Shown here piece by piece: positions 1 to 11,037 of a DNA stretch of 64,000 bases (the stretch's first letter is position 1; each line of letters opens with the position of its first letter). A program made the translations under genes and the position numbers. The notes below the pieces were generated by a model, which saw only the letters and a list, made by a program, of their open reading frames with translations, searched no databases and had not been told where the DNA came from. The DNA lies in assembly GCA_023105745.1 (NCBI GenBank), contig JALGQZ010000009.1:31598107-31662106 (forward strand). The letters are read 5' to 3'. This stretch comes from Austropuccinia psidii (Eukaryota; Basidiomycota; Pucciniomycetes; Pucciniales; Sphaerophragmiaceae).

Positions 1-700
1 GTTTTTATTTACCTCCTTGGCACGTCAAAATAGCAGGTTATTTGCCATTTTCTTATAATTTACTGTAGTTGTAACATGGTAACCAAGTTCCCAAAAGGTT
101 TTAGTTTACTAATTGGGCCAAGATCAGCCATGGATCAAAGCTTTGGAGTTGTCCACGCCTCAGAGGCCTCAGAAGTTGGGTACCCTGGCTCTCTTTGATG
201 TCTTTTGTCCCCCTTGCCTATTTTGTACGTCAAAACAGAAATTTAAGCTTAAAATGAGATATCCACTATGGGTGTACCAAAAGTGCATGTAAGAATACCA
301 TGATATTAAGTTCTCAAAACATGCATAACACTATTCTTAGTGTGTATGTAACATGGGATTTCTCTCATTCCCATTATTTTGGCGTGAAATAGAGAAAAAC
401 AAAAATTTTCACGGATCTTTTATGTGGTATTGAAGTATTTTCCATTTTACCACCTCAAAGAGTTGATTTGAGCTTATTCACTCTATGGAGCTACCCTAGG
501 TGAAATTTTTTGTGTAGAATCCAAATCTGCCCTTAAATTCATGGAGTTACTTACTCAATAAAAGGTTATGCATCTTTTCTGAAATTAAAAATGATTAATT
601 TTTAATATATGCATGACTTATGGGTTATGCATAGTTCAGAATCTATTTTTCAGATAATTGTGGCCTATTTGGGTATGTAAAATATACCTCAAGGCTCAGA
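1..700 (-). repeat. Truncated LTR, gypsy family 1 (A/B type)
   Basis: This stretch matches the inner-to-terminal part of the element A LTR (10192-10898) in the same orientation. It shares the CCTCCTTGGCACGTC start, the GGTACCCTGGCTCTC block, and the end CTCAAGGCTCAGA where the A copy has CTCACA. No polypurine tract follows position 700. The fragment therefore looks like the outer end of a 5' LTR or a solo LTR whose other part lies before the window, rather than a 3' LTR joined to an internal region. The terminal CA is mutated to GA. Confidence 0.85.
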
Positions 701-3240
701 TTTTGGGAGCCCCGGGGGCCCTCGATGGGAGCTGTCTTTTCCCCCTTTAATACCTCTTGATTTCATTATGTGACTCCATTTTTGGTGAGGAACTTTCTTG
801 CATGGGTCAGGTGATTTAAGGTTTGATGATAATTTTTTCTCTTCACAGCCTCCATTCATCACATGATGGTCTTTTGGTAAATTAATTATGATGTGATTGT
901 CAGGATGAAACTATGATGAAGGCATGAATAGGCTAAGTACAGCTTTAACTATGTTTGTGACACGGTAAAAATGGTTTATAAACATTTAGAAGGGCTTCAA
1001 GGTAATTTCATTTAGGATTAAAAGGGCTTTACTATATATGATATAGTGGTGGTGAGTTCTGTTGAAAGCCCTGGGTGCAGCTTTATCTGTTGGGTTACAA
1101 TAATAAAAGACTACAATAATTAAGATATATAATTATACCTGATTATTAACCAAGAGTAAAACTGTTTTTGACAGTTTACTACATAGGTTATTCAAGAGTG
1201 GGATGAGGAGACAATTCTGGCTGTGAAAAGCCTCCTTTTTATCCTGAAATGTGGTGCAAAGGGTGCTAGACCTTTCCACGTAGAGGAAGTGAAGATTTTT
1301 TCACTCTATAGTACTGGCTTGTGGTTTGCAAAAAGCCTGCATAACCTTTATTGGGCTCATATGTGGTTTTGAAACCACATCCGGGCAGTTTTCACCAATA
1401 CAGGGTGAAGAGTTTCATCTGGGGACCTCACAGCCTGATTCTGACATGTATGATGCGTACAATGCTGTACAGAAACTGTATGGGACCCCAGTATTGACTG
1501 AAATATGAGGTATTGAAGTAAAAACAAGCTTCTTTGTCTATTAGAAACCTCATATTCATGGTTATGTGATATTATCACATGGCAAGGCGGTATATGACAG
1601 CAGGTGGGAATCTGACCTTAAAACAGCCATACCTTTGTCAATTCTTGAGATATCAACCTCAGAATTGGTTCAGTGTGTAGCCCTCTATGTGCTCTACACA
1701 ATGGTACCTCATTTGATATGGGTATCATTATATATGGCAAAGCTATCCCATGTACAAGATTTTTGTACATTTGCGTGGTATAGGCAAAAAGCTGTATTGA
1801 GCTTATTTGCCCCATAACTCTTGTTCTAGTCGAGCTATGGGGAAATGGATGACACTATCACATATCCCTGATTGTGCTCTTCCCAAAAAGACCCCACTTA
1901 AAGTATCCCACACTAAAACTGTAGAAGTTAGATGAGAGGTGAATGTTTTGTTCACCCTTATTTGGCCTGAAATTGACCATAACTCCAGTAATATTGGTGC
2001 TAGCTCAGTTTGGCTGGTACCATTGGATAGACCTGGCTCAGAGCTTCATTTTGAGTACCCATTTGATGGTGTTAAGTCTCTCCTTCTGGATTTTAGATGA
2101 GAGGTCAAAATTAAGGTTTATGCTCAGCAATAACTTTGAGCAGGAATAACTTTGTTATTTCTTGTCCTATGGTGATGGGACTTATGTTTTCAGAAAGGGG
2201 TGAGTTTCCTCTTTCTTTTGATATCTTTTGAACTGATTTGGCTCAGATCCATGTTTTGGTGGTATCTTGGCTATACCATTGCTTTATGGTATTTTGGCTG
2301 TCATGCTTGTGCTCTGGTTTTGAGTCACAGGCTGACAGTGATATTCTTGCATTTTACTTGCATTCATGATGTGATTTTATGTTGGCTGAGAATTTTTCTC
2401 ATTCACAGCCTTTTTTTTCTGTCACATGATATTCTGTTGGTGGGTGTAGTATTGCATGATGACTTTGTATTTCCTTTTCATATGTCATATTTTAGGCTTG
2501 GTAGAAGTGGCTGTTTCATTTATTCAGGTGTGATAGTTGTTTTTCGTCTTTTTGACTTTAAAATGAGGTCAGGTGATAATTTCTTTCACTGATGAATTAA
2601 CTGTTTTTTATGAGATGATGTGATTTTTGAGTTTGACAAATGCTGTGCATAGTCATGTGGTTAGATTTAATTAAAATTGTGTACTGCATGCAGCTTTTTG
2701 TAACTAGCTTTGGTTTTCATGAGGTGATGAGTGGTGTAAATAATTTTGATTCTGTTTTAAGGTTTCAAGTGGGGTAACTGAGGAAATAAGATAAGGTACT
2801 CCTGTGGCTGTGTTGTAAATGACTTGCAGGATTTCCTTGAAGTTTAGCTTTGCATCATGTGATTTTCTATGTTAAATGCAAGTTTTCTGTGAAGTTCTTT
2901 CAGGTGTCCTTTTCTTGCTGCATGAGTCCTGCGGCTATAGAGGGGTGTAAAGCTGGGTGGGGTGTTTAGTTTAAAGGGTGGTACCTTATTTGTTGTAAGT
3001 AGTTTTCTATATGTAACTCAATTTTTACATATGCATAATGAAATTGTATAATTTATTTAAGCACATACACTGCCCTTTCCTGCCTGTGCCATGGTTTTAT
3101 GAGTTAAATCCAGCTTCTTGCTCTAAAATTTACCTTTTGGTGTAAAATCTGAGTGTAAGTCTGCCTGTAGGCTGTAATTACTGCTGTTATGGGGTACTAT
3201 GAGCTTGGGCCTGCTCAAAAAAATGGTATGGAATACCACA
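701..3240. other. Unassigned DNA with short inverted repeats
   Basis: About 2.5 kb of moderately AT-rich, T-biased sequence with no recognisable coding region. Several short perfect or near-perfect inverted repeats cluster between 1361 and 1840. Loosely similar stretches recur around 800-890 and 2390-2590, both with CAGGTGAT-like and TTCACAGCC-like words, so it may be an old repeat. Open frames here (for example 2200-2592) are Phe/Leu-rich products of T-rich DNA and are not supported as genes. Confidence 0.4.
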
Positions 3241-3531
3241 TCAGCTTCCCAAGTAGTGTAGATTTTGAACTCCTTCTTAGTAGTCTAAACACCTTTTTTT
3301 AGAAAACATTATATATCTTTCCTTCCAAAAAGAAAATATGTCAAGATAGAATTCTTTTTCATTTTAGATAAACTTCATATTTCTTTATGGGTTCCCAAGA
3401 ATGATAATTTGAGAAATAGACCCATATTTTACTTAAAAGGCTTGTATAATCCTATATTATACTTTGAGAAAGTTATTTGTCTCATCCACAAGATGTAATC
3501 AAGAATTAGTTTATTACCTGATAGTATAATC

Positions 3532-3789
3532 TTAACAATGAAAAATAGATATCATTAGTTTTTCAATGGTCAAGAAAAGAATTATTAACCAAATTAAGAG
3601 ACTCAGACTCTCATTTCCGAGTAAAGGATGAAAAACTCTGTTGCCATCCTCTAATTTCAAGAAATTTCTACTTTCACTCGACCAAAAATGCAGGGAAATA
3701 TGAGTTCTTTGAAGTTTCTTCTGTGAGAAATCAGTAAGATTCTTATCAACTTCCAAGAAGCAGAAGAAAAAAAGATCTCCAATGATCAT
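3532..3789 (-). CDS. Hypothetical open frame, unrecognised
   Basis: An 85-codon minus-strand open frame starting with ATG at 3789. The N-terminal part is Phe-rich, the middle is Lys/Ser-rich, and the C-terminal third (a run of Leu, Ile and Trp) could form one hydrophobic helix. No family is recognised. It lies about 640 bp downstream of the open frame at 4431-4775 on the same strand, so the two could be pieces of one broken gene. Random occurrence in AT-rich DNA is a realistic alternative. Confidence 0.12.
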   Translation of the reverse strand: MIIGDLFFFCFLEVDKNLTDFSQKKLQRTHISLHFWSSESRNFLKLEDGNRVFHPLLGNESLSLLIWLIILFLTIEKLMISIFHC

Positions 3790-4430
3790 TAGAAGCCTCT
3801 TTTAATATATCTCAATATCTCAATGCAACTAATTATCTGGATATTGTTAAAGAGAATGGAAGATTCTCACTTTAGAGATCTCACCATCATTAGTATTAAA
3901 CAATTTTATGGGATGAAAAGAAATCTTACTGGTTAATTCTCAAGTAAACACCCACCCTTGTAGGAATCTGGATAAATCCATATCATTCAAGTGGTGAAGG
4001 TAGATTTTGTGAACAAAATACGTACCCATTAAGATTACCATTCCATTATAAAAAAACATAATATCCAATTTTTATTCCTTCAGACATATAAGACGTTACA
4101 GGTACACAGAAAATTACTTGAATTTTTTCAACACTCTCGATGATATATTGATCTCCCATAAGCCCTTTTAGAGTCATTGAATTTGAATAAAATTGGTTTG
4201 AGTCAAAAAAAGTGGCTCTAATATTCCAAAACCTCCTTGGAACCTGTTAGTGTAGAATAAAATAGAAATAACATTACAAATACTTCAGCTGGTAGGGGAC
4301 TTTATTTGTGGAAAATTAGATTATTTATAGAGTATAAAATCCTAAAAGGAACAGGGAACTAAGAAGTAGTGGAAGGATAAGATGAGCTGACTATAGTTGA
4401 TTTCTTGAACCCACTTAGTTACCCTCATAC

Positions 4431-4775
4431 TTAAAATGATGCATAAGAAGTCCTCCGTTGATGGAGCATCACATATTTCACAGTCCAACAAGTGTCAAAA
4501 AACTCATAAAAAGGAGATGAACGGTTTCTTTTGACATTTCGATTCGAAATGTTAACATCAAAAAAGAAATTGGTGTTTATCATTTTGGAACTCTCACTAT
4601 CTTTAGACTTATAGGAAATGACTGTGTAACAGTCAAAATCCCTTTGCACATTAAATTCAAAGCATAGTTTCCTGAGTGAGACTAGTAAAGCTAGATAATC
4701 AAACTTCAAACAGAATTCCAAGAAAAGAAAATGAGACACATTCTTACTTTGCAATTTGGGATGAAAATTAGGCAC
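4431..4775 (-). CDS. Hypothetical open frame, unrecognised
   Basis: An open minus-strand stretch of about 114 codons that begins without ATG (first listed codon is GTG) and ends at a stop. The translation has a mixed composition with lysine, serine, phenylalanine and asparagine. It contains no motif I can name and no membrane segment. Directly upstream on the same strand is a TTTATTTCAG-like sequence, which would suit a splice acceptor, so this could be a terminal exon. There is no neighbour that explains it. It may equally be a chance frame in a decayed region, and this reading should be held lightly. Confidence 0.15.
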   Translation of the reverse strand: MPNFHPKLQSKNVSHFLFLEFCLKFDYLALLVSLRKLCFEFNVQRDFDCYTVISYKSKDSESSKMINTNFFFDVNISNRNVKRNRSSPFYEFFDTCWTVKYVMLHQRRTSYASF

Positions 4776-6885
4776 CTGCTTGCGGATCCCTTACACCTAC
4801 TGAAATAAATCAATTTAATAGTATTAGAACTTATCATGATCTCTCACATTTTAAAGGTTTATTAATTGGTTTTCCACATTTGCATTGGTTTATTAAGCGC
4901 AACAGAATTTTAAGTTCTCATATTGTAATTACAATTTTCTGTCAACTTGTGATTTCTAGAAGCTTCCACGATCTTCAATTCAAGTCGAGATTGTTTCCTA
5001 TTATTCTTACAAGTAGATCTAAGGTAGACCTAGCAAACAGGTCCCAAGAAGATTATTGAAACTGAACAAAAATAGGATTAATTGGAAATCTCACATTCAA
5101 TATTATTTTGCTCTCAAATCCAAACTATAATTAAAGGAAAGCTTTTTCCCAATAAATATTATCCGAGGAAACCCTATTCATGTGATAAAGCTCAGATTTC
5201 GTGGGAGGAGTGCAAATTCACCTTAATCACAATTACTTTTTAAGGTGCTTTGGTCATGATTTGACTAAAAATGAGTACAAAAATGAAAAAGGTATCATTT
5301 ATTATGATAAAAAAACCATTCTCATAAATAAAGTAGTAGTTATTTGGAAGATAATCTCACACGGGCAATTATCTGTAATGAGAGCTTCCTTCTCAGTATA
5401 TATAAAGTCTACCAAGTTTTCTAAATGACTACAAAAGCTATAGTAACCCAAATATTCCTTTCAGAAATAAAATTAGCTTTTTCAAATGTTTAACTCTTCA
5501 ATAAAAACCCAAATTTGATTTATAATGAGATATATTTCGTTATTTTATTCAATTCTTTGAGGTGAACTTGATGGGTGTACTACATAGATTTCCACGAAAA
5601 TAAGTGTTAAGTATTTCAGGCGTTTTCAAATTATAGTATAGATTAAAAGAGGTTTGACAAATTTTAAAATCGTGTACAGTTTAAAAAATTTGAATCCCAG
5701 GTATATGAAGTAGCATATTCAGTTAAATGATTATATATCTCTGATAGTAACACCCTTCTCTCTTCCTAGTGTAGAAACCAAAGCTTATCAGGCTGTTTTC
5801 ATAATTTCGAACCAAATATACCTTTATCGGAAATTGAGAAACCTTCATTCCGTATGTTTTTTCATACTGATATCAAGTTGTATAATTTGAGTACCTATTT
5901 TTTATATATCAGAAAGGGCTACCTTTATAGCTATTTACGATAAATTTGTCTCACAACTGCCTTCTCACAGCAATGTAAGACTTCAATTATTAATTTCATT
6001 AGTTCCTTGAGTTTTTCAGAATTCATAACTCAATTTTACAGATTTAAAAACGTCATTATGAAGGAAATCAAAGGATTTCACCTTCTCTTTCAAAATAAAC
6101 AGCACTGAACCTTTATAAAAAGTCCCGAAGTATGTGTGGGTTCATTATGCGGTCTTTGTTGATGGCTTGTACTCACAAGGTATTTTTTTAAGAATATTGT
6201 TTGCTTTAAAGATGCATTAAGGAGAATAGCCACTTTTCCCCTTCTATAAAATGGCCCTTTCCTTACTAAATGAGTGATAATTATGAAATTATTATTATGA
6301 ATACTTTGACAATATTTGAGAAATAAAATTTTCTTTTCATACCTTTTCTATCAATTTGTTGTCCATATATTCATAGAAAAATCAGATTCGAAAAAGTAAG
6401 TTTTTCTTATAAGTAGCAAATTAATTTATCTATAGTTGCAATGGAGCTCACAAGATGTAATTTTAATCAAAGATAATAATGAGTTGATATCTATAAACTC
6501 TTTATAGAATTTGATATGAATTTTCACTTATTTCTTAATTTCAATCACTAAACTATGATGACATCTAGATATACAAAAGAACAAATTATGATAATTTCAA
6601 GGAAAGAATGATATATATTTTCTTTTGTATTTTTAGTCATAAAGCTTATACTGATTTCAAATCTGAAGATTTGCCTGCTTTTTTTTATAGTGTAAGATGC
6701 AATAAAGTTAAAATTGATATTTTTCATATCTTTCTATGAATCAAATCAAGCTAACAAGTGAGACTATTGCACTATTTAGTAATGAAATACATTGAAAATA
6801 AATTTACTCCTAACCCTAGCGTCAGCTTATATCCTTCTAATTAGTAAATATACTTCAAAATAGTATTACAATATCAGACTTAAGC

Positions 6886-8791
6886 TGTGAGCCTTGAGGT
6901 ATATTTCACATACTTAAACAGGCCACAATTATCTCAAAGATAAATTCTTAACTATGAATAACCTATAACTCATGCATATATTCAAAATTAATCATTTTTG
7001 ATTTCAGAAAAGATGAATAGCCTTTTATTGAGTAGGTAAATCCATGGATTTAAGGCCAGATTTGGATTCTACACAAAATTTCACCTAGGGTATTTTGATA
7101 GAGTGAATAAGCTTAAATAAACTCTTTGAGGTGTTAATATGGAAAATACTTCAATAACACGTAAAAGATGTGTGAAAAAATTTGTTTTTCTCAAGTTCAC
7201 ACCAAGATAATGGGAATGTGAGAAATCCCATGTAACATATACACTAAGAATAGTGTTATGCATGCTTTTAGAACTTAATATTATGTTATTCTTACATGCA
7301 CTTTTGGTACACCCATAGGGGATATCTCACTTGAAGCCTGAATTTATCTTTTGATGTAAAAAATAGTCAAGGGGGACAAAAGACATCAAAGAGAGCCAGG
7401 GTACCAAACTTCTGAGGCCTCTGAGGCATGGACAGCTCCAAATCTTGAATCTATGGCCAATCTTTCCCCAATTAGTAAACTAAAACCTTTTGGGAACTTG
7501 GTTACCATGTCAAAACTTCATTATACCAGAAGAAAATAGCAAATAAGCTGCCATTTTGATGTGCCAAGGAGGTGAAGAGCAACTTAGACTCCTGTAATAA
7601 TGTCAATTCTCTATGACTTTCCATTTATAGACCTTAAAAGAGTAATTAAAACACTTTTTGGACTAGTATCCACTGATTTACCTCATACTAATCAGCCATA
7701 TACTGCTATTTGCAATTCTATGTAGAAATGAGGTAAAAACTTCAAAAATTCATTAAAAATACAATGCTTAATGCAGAATTTTGAAACTTTCAGGACCAAT
7801 TGAGACCTGTACACTCCATATAAAAACCAAAAAAAACTCCACTTTTATAAGTAGAATTGAATGTTTTACATACAGTCCATTTTTGATGATTCCACGTGAA
7901 ATACTAAATCTTTAAAAATTTATAGAAAATACACTCTGTGATAAAATTTTCAATGAAATTGATACCTTTGAGAAATAAATTATTATTATGTAATAAAATA
8001 ATATTTACAGTTATTAATCCTTTTATTCTTAAACATAAATATTTTGGTAGTCAGGTAAAAGCATCAATAAAGTAATAATGATAATCTTACATGACAACAG
8101 ATGATGCAATCAATAATCCAAAAAGAATTATTGTTTTCCCACTTACTGGTATTTAAGTTTGCTCCATGGAATGCCTCTGTGAGTTTTCTTAGACTTAAAA
8201 GAGGCCTCCTCTTGCTGTTTTTTCCAAATCATCACATTATTCAATTATACCTTTATTACCCACAAGTAAGTATTAGGTAAATCTTCTCTTAAGTGTTTTA
8301 AAACTTTCAGAATCAATCAGAAAGACGTGCATTAATCTGATTCAACTATATATTGTTGTGATATTGTTTTATATCCATTTTTTGATTTTTTAAATCCACA
8401 ATTATCTGTCAAATCTCTCTACTTTTATCTTGAATAAGCTCTTTGGAGTGTTAGTGAGTGATTAATTCTAATTCTTAAAGTTGTTCTCTAGTAATTGTTT
8501 TCTCCAATAATTATATTTATAATCATCATTGCAAAAGCTAATTATACATTAAAACAATTTTTTTATTTTAATAAAGAAGTTTTATTATTAAATACTTGTA
8601 ATTGATTCTGGTAGACAATTACTGCTGACTGTTATAATCAGTAGTAGTGTATAACAAGTAAAAGAAACAATTGATTATTTAATTATTTAATTGTGGTTAT
8701 AATAATCTTTATTATAATATTTCATAAGAACAGTCATAGTGCTGTTGATTAATAGTAATATTATCAAAAAGTTTCATAGACACATCTTACA
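6886..8791 (+). repeat. Solo LTR, gypsy family 1
   Basis: A complete 1906-bp LTR in the orientation opposite to element A. It begins TGTGAGCCTTGAGG, ends CATCTTACA, and is flanked on both sides by the 5-bp direct repeat TAAGC (6881-6885 and 8792-8796). No internal region is present, so this is the product of recombination between the two LTRs of a former full element. Several ACGT sites conserved in elements A and B appear here with C-to-T or G-to-A changes, consistent with greater age. Confidence 0.93.
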
Positions 8792-8796
8792 TAAGC

Positions 8797-8976
8797 ATTG
8801 ATAAACTCTGACAATACACATATATTCAGTAATCCTGTTTAATCGTTTTCAAAAATTTAATCATTCATAAGATTATCATTCTGAGCTTTTTTTCTGATTT
8901 TATTTATTTTACTTCTTGACCTTATTTTTGTTGACTATTTTTTTTCTGAATCAAATCATATATCAATCAGTAAAGA
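8797..8976. other. Short unassigned spacer, ends in TSD of element A
   Basis: AT-rich spacer between the solo LTR and element A with no gene visible. Its last five bases AAAGA (8972-8976) are the left target-site duplication of element A; the right copy is at 19260-19264. Confidence 0.7.
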
Positions 8977-10898
8977 TGTAAGATGTGACTATGAAACTGG
9001 TGATAATATTACTATTAATCAACAGTACTATGTCTGTTCTTATGAAATATAATAATAAAATATTATTATAACCACAATTAAATAATTCAAAAATTATTTC
9101 TTTCACGTGTTAAGCACTACTAGTGATTTTAACAGTGAGAAAGTAATTGTCTACAAGAATCAATTACAAGAAGAATTTAATAATAAAAACTTCTTTATTA
9201 AAATCATAAAATTATTTTAATATATAATTATCTTTTGCAAGAATAATTATAAAGATAATTCTTGAAGAAAACTATTACTAGAGAAAAACTTTAAGAATTA
9301 AGAATAAATGACTCACTAATACTCCAAAGAACTTATTGATAGATAAGAGTAGAGAAATTTGACGTAGAATTGTGGATTTAAGGGATCAAAAAGATTTATA
9401 ACAGTATTACAACAATATATAGTTGGATTCTATGATTTCACGTCTTTCAGGATGATTTTGAAAGATTTAAAACACTTAAGAATAGCTTTAACTAATACTT
9501 ACTTGTTGGTAATAATGATTTAATAAATTGATAAGATGATGATACGGAAAAAACAGCAAGAATAGGCTTCTTTTAAGTCAACAACAGCTCACAGAGGCGT
9601 GCCATGGAGCAAACTGAAAAACAAGTGAGTGAGAAAACAATAAACCCTTTTGGATTAATGATTGCATCATCTGTTGTCACGTAAGATTATCATAATTACT
9701 TAATTGATGCTTTTACGTGACTACCAACCCCAATATGGTTAAGAATAAAAGGAGTAACATCTGTAAATCTTCTTTTATTCTAAAATAATCATTGATTTCT
9801 CAAAGTTATCAATGTTATTGCCAATTTCATCACAGGTTGTAATTACTGTGATTTTTTGAAGATTCAGTGTTTCACGTAGAATGGTCAAAAATGGACTTTA
9901 AGTAAAACTTTTAATTTTACTAGTAAAACCATAATTCTTTTTGGTTGTACCATAGATAATACAGCTCTTCATTGGTCCTGAAAGTTTCAGGAATATTCAT
10001 TAAGAATTGTATTTTTAATGAATTTTTGAAGTTTTTACCTCATTTCTACATAGAATTGCAAATAGCAGTATTTTGCTGGTTGCTATGAGGTAAATCAATG
10101 AATATGGATCCCAAAAGGGTTTAATTACTCTTTTAGAGTCTAGTCATGGAAAGTCATCAAGAATTGACATGGTTACAGGAGCCTAAGTAGCTTATTACCT
10201 CCTTGGCACGTCAAAATAGCAGGTTATTTGCTATTTTTCTTATGATTACAGTAGGTGTAACTTGGTAACCAAGTTCCCAAAGAGTTTTAGTTTACCAATT
10301 GGGCCAAGATGAGCCATGGATTCATGCTCTGGAGCTATCCACGCCTCTGAGGCCTCAGAAGTTGGGTACCCTGGCTCTCTTTGATGTCTTTTGTCCCCCT
10401 TGCCTAATTTTTACGTCAAAATAGTAATTTAAGCTTAAAGTGAGATATCCACTATGGGTGTACCAAAAGTCCATGTAAGAATACCATGATATTAAGTGCT
10501 CAAAACATGCATAACACTATTCTTAGTGTATATGTAACATGGGATTTCTCACTTTCCCATTATTTTGGCTAAAAATCAAGAAAAACAAAAAATTTCACGG
10601 ATCTTTTATGTGGTATTAATGATGTGGTATTGAAGTATTTTCCATTTTACCACCTCAAATACTTAAATTGAGCTTATTCACTCTATGGAGCTACCCTAGG
10701 TGAATTTTTGTGTAGAACCCAAATCTGGTCTTAAATCCATGGATTTACTTACTCAATAAAAAGTTATTCATCTTTCCTGAAATTGAAAATGATGAATTTT
10801 GGATATATGAATGACTTATGAGTTTTGCATAATTCAAAATTTCTTTTTAAGATAATTGTGGCCTATTTGGGTATGTAAAATATACCTCAAGGCTCACA
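8977..10898 (-). repeat. Element A 3' LTR
   Basis: 1922 bp, TGTAAGATGTG at its left edge and CAAGGCTCACA at its right edge. In sense orientation it therefore starts TGTGAGCC and ends CTTACA. It contains many ACGT words, a 9-bp inverted pair GTCACGTAA (9676-9684) / TTACGTGAC (9713-9721), a CTGAGGCCTCAG palindrome near 10349, and a local duplication of ATGTGGTATT around 10608-10634. The last of these is shared with the 5' LTR but is missing from element B and the solo LTR. Confidence 0.96.
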
Positions 10899-10910
10899 TT
10901 CCCTCCCACC
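10899..10910 (-). promoter_or_regulatory. Polypurine tract of element A
   Basis: In sense orientation GGTGGGAGGGAA directly abuts the 3' LTR start TGTGAGCC. This is the expected position and composition for the RNase H-resistant plus-strand primer. The same tract is present in element B (46431-46442), and a close variant in element F (62187-62200). Confidence 0.85.
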
Positions 10911-11037
10911 AAAAAATAAAATTGTACTACAATTTTATTAGTGAAAAAAGAATAAGGCCCCAAAGGGGGTAATGTCCACTGTCCAACCTCTTCACATTAC
11001 TCAGATCAAGTAATTTAAAGCACATTTATAGACATAT

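Larger units (their letters stand above)
3241..6885. other. AT-rich unassigned region, possibly with a decayed minus-strand gene
   Basis: AT-rich DNA without any recognised domain. Two minus-strand open stretches (4431-4775 and 3532-3789) have a more protein-like composition than the rest, and short open stretches lie between them in other frames. This could be a degraded intron-containing gene or an old repeat. No family could be named. No LTR, terminal repeat or target duplication was found inside. Confidence 0.3.

Noticed and set aside
1326..1817. Three overlapping short open frames on both strands
   Set aside because: They overlap each other and a cluster of inverted repeats, with no motif and no codon-like pattern.
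2200..2592. Open frame of 130 codons, very hydrophobic
   Set aside because: No ATG (GTG start), composition dominated by Phe, Leu, Ile and His as expected from T-rich DNA, no homology recognised and no conserved copy in the window.
5201..5428. 75-codon plus-strand open frame
   Set aside because: Low-complexity Lys/Ile/Tyr-rich translation in AT-rich DNA with no support from context.
701..6885. Reading 1-8791 as one large element bounded by the two LTR copies
   Set aside because: The LTR copies are in opposite orientation, the right one has its own perfect target duplication, and no gag or pol lies between them.
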